Positions 60,462-64,000 of a stretch of DNA of 64,000 nt are shown here, piece by piece. The notes under the pieces are model-generated. The model was not told the DNA's origin. It did no database searches and was given only the letters and a program-made list of their open reading frames with translations. Position 1 is the stretch's first letter. Each line of letters begins with the position of its first letter. Made by a program: the position numbers and the translations under genes. Source of the stretch: Natrinema sp. DC36 (GTDB lineage: Archaea; Halobacteriota; Halobacteria; Halobacteriales; Natrialbaceae); NCBI RefSeq assembly GCF_020405225.1, contig NZ_CP084472.1, forward strand, positions 372,001 to 436,000. The letters are read 5' to 3'.

Positions 60462-62831
60462 TTACACCAGGAAAAAGAACGCGACGACGGTGAGAACGAC
60501 GAGCCCCAGTCCGTATTTGAGGCCGCTGAGGACGTCGTTCTCGGCCAGTTTACCGGCGATCAGTCCGCTTCCGAACCCCTGAATCAGCGCCGAGTGAAGG
60601 AAGAGAAGTTCGTAGGTCTCGACGGGGATCGCACCCAGCGAGACCGGTCCCTCGGCCGCCGTCGTCCCGGATTCGGCCGCTATTTCGGCGATCGGCGCGA
60701 GATAGCTCGCGCTGACCATGACGATGACCAGCAGATAGACGAGGAAGCCGATCACGACGATGGCGACGTAGGAGCCGACTTCGCGCCGGCGCTGCCGGGC
60801 GAGTTTCGCCTGCGCTCGAGTGTTCCTCGCCGCGATCTCGAGCAGGCCGTGGAGATCGCCGCTCGAGCGGCTCCCCTCCGCGACCAGCGTCATCGTCCGA
60901 GTGAGTTGGGGAACGTTCAGCCGGTCGGCGAATCCGAGCAGCGCCTGTGTCAGGTCGTGGTTCCAGGCCACGTCGTTACGAACCCGGCGGAGCTCCTCCG
61001 CGAGCGTCCCGCTCGCCCACCGCGTGACGAGGTCGAAGGCGTCGACCACGTCGACGCCCATCTGGTTCGCGCTGGCGAGGATGCTCAGCACGTCCGGGAA
61101 CCGCTCGGTGATGACGTTCGTCCGCCGGCGTTCACGTTCGTGGAGGAGCAGCAGCGGCGCGGTCGCGGTTACCAGCGGGAGGACGACGAGCCCGACGGTC
61201 GTTCGGAGCGGCGTCGTGAGAAACCCGGCGACGGTCGGCTCGACGAGCCCGACCCAGACTCCGACTCCGACGACGGCGATCGCGGCCGGTATCGTCAGCC
61301 CCAGCGAGAGGACGGGGCGGCGTCTGATCGCCCGAAACGGATCCGAGAGGAACGCTCGAAGGCCGGTCTCTCGTCTGGACTGCCGGTAAGCGGGAAAACG
61401 AGGATCGTCCTCGACTCGCTCGGTCCGGATCGTCCGTTCGTCTTCGACGGCGAGGCTGGCCGTCGGCTCCTGGTAGGGCCGCGAGAGCAGGTCGACGGTG
61501 AGCAGGAATCCGACCATCGCTAGCGGGAAGACGACGTAGACGAGCCCCGCGATCAGGCCGACCGTCTCCGCGCCGAGGAAGCTCACGACCATCAACACGA
61601 CGATCAGGAAGAGCGGAGCCGCGACGAACGCGACGACGAACACCTCGCTGAGCACGCCGAGCGTCTCGATGAACGACGCCTGTTCCTCGAGCGCGTCGTC
61701 GAGCGTCTCCTCGGACTCCTCCTCGAAGAACGTCTCGAGGTCGCCGCCGGAATCGAGGACGCCCAGCAGGTCGTCGAGGAACCGGCGGAAGTCGTCGCTC
61801 GGGGTGAGCAGCCGGACGTTATCCAGGGCCTGCAGCAGGTCGTTTCCGAACAGGTCGATCTCGCGAACGACCAGGTCGAACTCGTTTGCGACCTCGCCGT
61901 AGACCTCCTCGCTGTCCCCGAGTCGACGACACACGTCGATGAAGTTCATTCCGCCGCTGGACAGCGCGTACATGAACGTGATCGCGTAGGGAAGGTTGAG
62001 CGCGATGCTCCGCCGCCTCGCGGCGACGACGCTCCGCGGATAGTAGTAGTTCCGGCCGACCCAGACGGCACCGCCGGCGGCGAGCGAACAGCCCAGGGGA
62101 ACGAGCAGCGCGGCGACGAGCAGCGGATTCGTCAGGAAGGCGTCCCGCGTCCGGCCGGAGAGTCCGAAAAGCGGCTCGAGAACGTCGAACCACGTGCCGG
62201 TGACCGCCAGCACGACGAGCGCGGCGTTGGCGACGATTCCAGCGGCGATCGCGGCGATCACCGCCAATTTGACGCTATCGGTCAGATACGTATCGTAGGT
62301 ATCCCGGACGCGGGCCTGCTTGAGCAGCCGCTGGAGACCGCGGTATCGCTCCGGTCGCGTCTTGAAAAACGTCCGAATACGCCCGTACGAATCCCTGAGT
62401 TCGCGTTGCTCCGCCGCGCCGAGTTCCCGCTCCTCGGCGAGGGGCTGACTGAGCACCTCCTCGGGCTCCGGTTCAGCGTCGTCCAGTTCCGCTCGGCGTC
62501 CGTCACCCGCCTCGTCGAACGAGTCGTTCGAATCCGACTCGAACGAGACCGTCGGCTCGTCGTCGAACGCGTCCTCGAGAACGGCCGCGGCCGTCTTCCG
62601 ATCGAGGGACGGCTCGCGGAACGCGGCTTCGTCCGTATCGCGCTCGGGATCGTCATCGGGGCCGATATCGTCACCGACCGAGGCGGTGTCGACATCACCG
62701 TCGGACCGATCGCGGTCGGCATCGCCGTTGGATTGATCGCGGTCGGCACCGCTTTCGGACCACCTGTGGTCCACATCGTCATCGGACCGCTCGCGTTCAT
62801 CATCACTGCCGGACCGGTCGCGCTCGGTCAC
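60462..62831 (-). CDS. Type II secretion F-family membrane protein (TadC/PilC-type), locus 2
   Basis: A 789-residue polytopic protein with two GspF/TadC domains. The first has LNLPYAITFMYALSSGGMNF and the second has FPDVLSILASANQMGVDVVD and TLVAEGSRSSGDLHGLLEIA. The N-terminal ~150 residues are a very acidic DRS-type repeat region. It forms the platform for the ATPase just upstream and assembles the pilin gene downstream. The stop of the ATPase is 3 bases before its start. Confidence 0.92.
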   Translation of the reverse strand: MTERDRSGSDDERERSDDDVDHRWSESGADRDQSNGDADRDRSDGDVDTASVGDDIGPDDDPERDTDEAAFREPSLDRKTAAAVLEDAFDDEPTVSFESDSNDSFDEAGDGRRAELDDAEPEPEEVLSQPLAEERELGAAEQRELRDSYGRIRTFFKTRPERYRGLQRLLKQARVRDTYDTYLTDSVKLAVIAAIAAGIVANAALVVLAVTGTWFDVLEPLFGLSGRTRDAFLTNPLLVAALLVPLGCSLAAGGAVWVGRNYYYPRSVVAARRRSIALNLPYAITFMYALSSGGMNFIDVCRRLGDSEEVYGEVANEFDLVVREIDLFGNDLLQALDNVRLLTPSDDFRRFLDDLLGVLDSGGDLETFFEEESEETLDDALEEQASFIETLGVLSEVFVVAFVAAPLFLIVVLMVVSFLGAETVGLIAGLVYVVFPLAMVGFLLTVDLLSRPYQEPTASLAVEDERTIRTERVEDDPRFPAYRQSRRETGLRAFLSDPFRAIRRRPVLSLGLTIPAAIAVVGVGVWVGLVEPTVAGFLTTPLRTTVGLVVLPLVTATAPLLLLHERERRRTNVITERFPDVLSILASANQMGVDVVDAFDLVTRWASGTLAEELRRVRNDVAWNHDLTQALLGFADRLNVPQLTRTMTLVAEGSRSSGDLHGLLEIAARNTRAQAKLARQRRREVGSYVAIVVIGFLVYLLVIVMVSASYLAPIAEIAAESGTTAAEGPVSLGAIPVETYELLFLHSALIQGFGSGLIAGKLAENDVLSGLKYGLGLVVLTVVAFFFLV

Positions 62832-62834
62832 GGT

Positions 62835-64000
62835 TCAGTCGTCGGCCTCCGTCATCGCGATCTCGTCGGGGTCGAGGTCGCCGGCGCGGACCTCCTCGAG
62901 GATGTACTCCGGATCGCGGATGAACCCCTGGATAACCCGCGCGACGCTCTCGTAATCGGTTATTTCGGCCTCGAGGAGGTATCGCAGGACCGCTTCCCGT
63001 CGATCGAGTTCCCGCTCGATGTGCCCGGGCGTCCAGCCCCGTTCGTCGGCGATGGCGCCGAGGACCGTCGATCCCGAGGTCTGTTCGAACCGATCGGCGT
63101 GGGGATCGTACCGAAACACCTCGTGCGGGGCGATCTCGTCGGCGTCCCCGTCCGGATCGCCGTGGCTGAACTCCACGAGCCGTCGATTCCGCCGGACGCG
63201 CTTGCCGTTCTGGGTTGTCTGCTGCTGGATCGAGACGATATCGAGGTTGCCGATCATCTGCGTCGGGACGTTCAACGGCTCGTTCCGGAGTCGACTCAAC
63301 AGCCCGCGGACGGAGTCGGCGTGAAACGTCGTGTACGCCGTGTGGCCGGTGGCGATCGACTGGAAGAAGGTGAGTGCGACGTCGCTTTCGGTGCGGATCT
63401 CGCCGACGACGAGGTACTCCGGTCGCTGGCGCAGGGCGGCCTGCAGCAGGTCGAACATCCCGACGGAGCCGCGCCCGCCCGCGGTGACGCCGTCTCTGGT
63501 AACGCTCTGAATCCAGTTGTCGTGGGGGAGCGTGAGCTCCGGCGTGTCCTCGATGGAGACGACCTTGCTCTCGGGCGGGACGAACATCGAGACCGCGTTG
63601 AGGCTGGTCGTCTTCCCCGAGCCGGTGCCGCCCGCGAACATGAGCGAGGCGTTGTTCTCGACGGCCAGCCAGAGGTAGGCCATCTGCTCGAGCGAGAACG
63701 TCCCCCAGTTGACGAGGTCGACGGGCGTGAACGGTACCTCGGCGAACTTCCGGACGGTGAAGTTCGCGCCGCCGGTCGTCACCTCGCCGCCGAGGGTGAG
63801 CTGGACCCGCGAGCCGTCGGGTAAGGAGGCGTCGACCAGCGGGTCGGCGACCGAGAGATGTTTGCCGGCCCGCTGGGCGAGGCGCACGACGTAGGCGCTC
63901 AGCCGCTCGTCGCCGAACGCGAGGTTCGTCCGGAGGTCGCGGTAGCCGTGGTGGTAGACGAAGACGGGTTTGGCCGCGCCGTCACAGGAGATGTCCTCGA
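62835..64000 (-). CDS. Type II/IV secretion ATPase, locus 2 (5' partial)
   Basis: A motor ATPase cut at the right window edge; the frame continues through base 64000. EDISCDGAAKPVFVYHHGYR at the edge matches the N2 domain of the locus-1 ATPase. It has Walker A GGTGSGKTT, Asp-box SIEDTPELTL, Walker B LVVGEIRTESDVAL and His-box GHTAYTTFHADS. The C-terminus lies just before the TadC-type gene. It drives the second pilus or secretion apparatus. Confidence 0.92.
   Translation of the reverse strand, partial: EDISCDGAAKPVFVYHHGYRDLRTNLAFGDERLSAYVVRLAQRAGKHLSVADPLVDASLPDGSRVQLTLGGEVTTGGANFTVRKFAEVPFTPVDLVNWGTFSLEQMAYLWLAVENNASLMFAGGTGSGKTTSLNAVSMFVPPESKVVSIEDTPELTLPHDNWIQSVTRDGVTAGGRGSVGMFDLLQAALRQRPEYLVVGEIRTESDVALTFFQSIATGHTAYTTFHADSVRGLLSRLRNEPLNVPTQMIGNLDIVSIQQQTTQNGKRVRRNRRLVEFSHGDPDGDADEIAPHEVFRYDPHADRFEQTSGSTVLGAIADERGWTPGHIERELDRREAVLRYLLEAEITDYESVARVIQGFIRDPEYILEEVRAGDLDPDEIAMTEADD

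Noticed and set aside
1-64000. CRISPR arrays, rRNA, tRNA, intact insertion sequences
   Set aside because: No regularly spaced repeats, no rRNA-like or tRNA-like stretches and no transposase were found on reading through.

Overview
The window is a 64 kb piece of a haloarchaeal chromosome. The proteins are strongly acidic, the DNA is GC-rich, and there are Tat lipoprotein signals, leaderless-type promoters and archaeal information genes (PAN, PolB, Mre11-Rad50, KEOPS, prefoldin, RpoP, eS1, eL43). The mix of haloarchaea-only families suggests a member of the Natrialbales (Natrinema/Haloterrigena/Natrialba type), but the genus is an inference. No rRNA, tRNA, CRISPR array or intact insertion sequence was seen.

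Layout. 1-4.2 kb: two paralogous family-5 ABC substrate-binding proteins, the first cut by the window edge, flank a PAP2-type membrane phosphatase. Both have their lobes in circularly permuted order. 4.3-9.1 kb: a Gly-rich acidic protein, DUF2797, a BsuPI-like domain protein, cbiX with a DR2241-type Fe-S partner, and a Trm112-like zinc protein. 9.3-10.7 kb: purA, carrying a small palindromic in-frame insert. 11-17.3 kb: an HTH protein, a large acidic coiled-coil protein, UPF0058, DUF998, an iron-type ABC ATPase under a DtxR-like operator, and a DUF5793-like protein. 17.5-21.5 kb: a first archaeal pilus or secretion motor (PilB-type ATPase plus TadC-type membrane protein). 21.7-24.4 kb: a tightly coupled operon rps15 - RecJ-like - Pcc1 paralog - rps3ae.

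24.5-34.5 kb: a monooxygenase-like protein, a halocyanin-like copper protein, archaetidylserine synthase, a HEAT-repeat protein and a secreted phospholipase D-like protein. An iron block follows: a DtxR-family regulator, a ferritin-like protein and sufCBD. 34.6-45.6 kb: genome maintenance and proteolysis (polB without inteins, mre11-rad50, pan) with small haloarchaeal genes, including an unlisted 45-residue membrane protein beside pan. 45.6-55.2 kb: a zinc-ribbon protein, a PQQ-propeller lipoprotein, the GMP synthase glutaminase subunit, lutC with a lutB-lutA fusion, an M20 peptidase and two enoyl-CoA hydratase family genes. 55.3-57.4 kb: DUF3194, prefoldin beta, DUF2243, pcc1, rpoP and a cysteine-less eL43. 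57.9-64 kb: DUF2103 and a second pilus or secretion locus (ATPase, TadC-type protein and an unusually large pilin-like protein with Ig-like domains), running off the right edge.

The strongest novel signals are the circularly permuted binding proteins and the palindromic DNA elements carried in frame inside purA and the lut fusion. Also notable are the DtxR-type operator on a promoter in the same window as a DtxR regulator, the zinc-ribbon loss in eL43, and a DHH-less RecJ relative in the rps15 operon.
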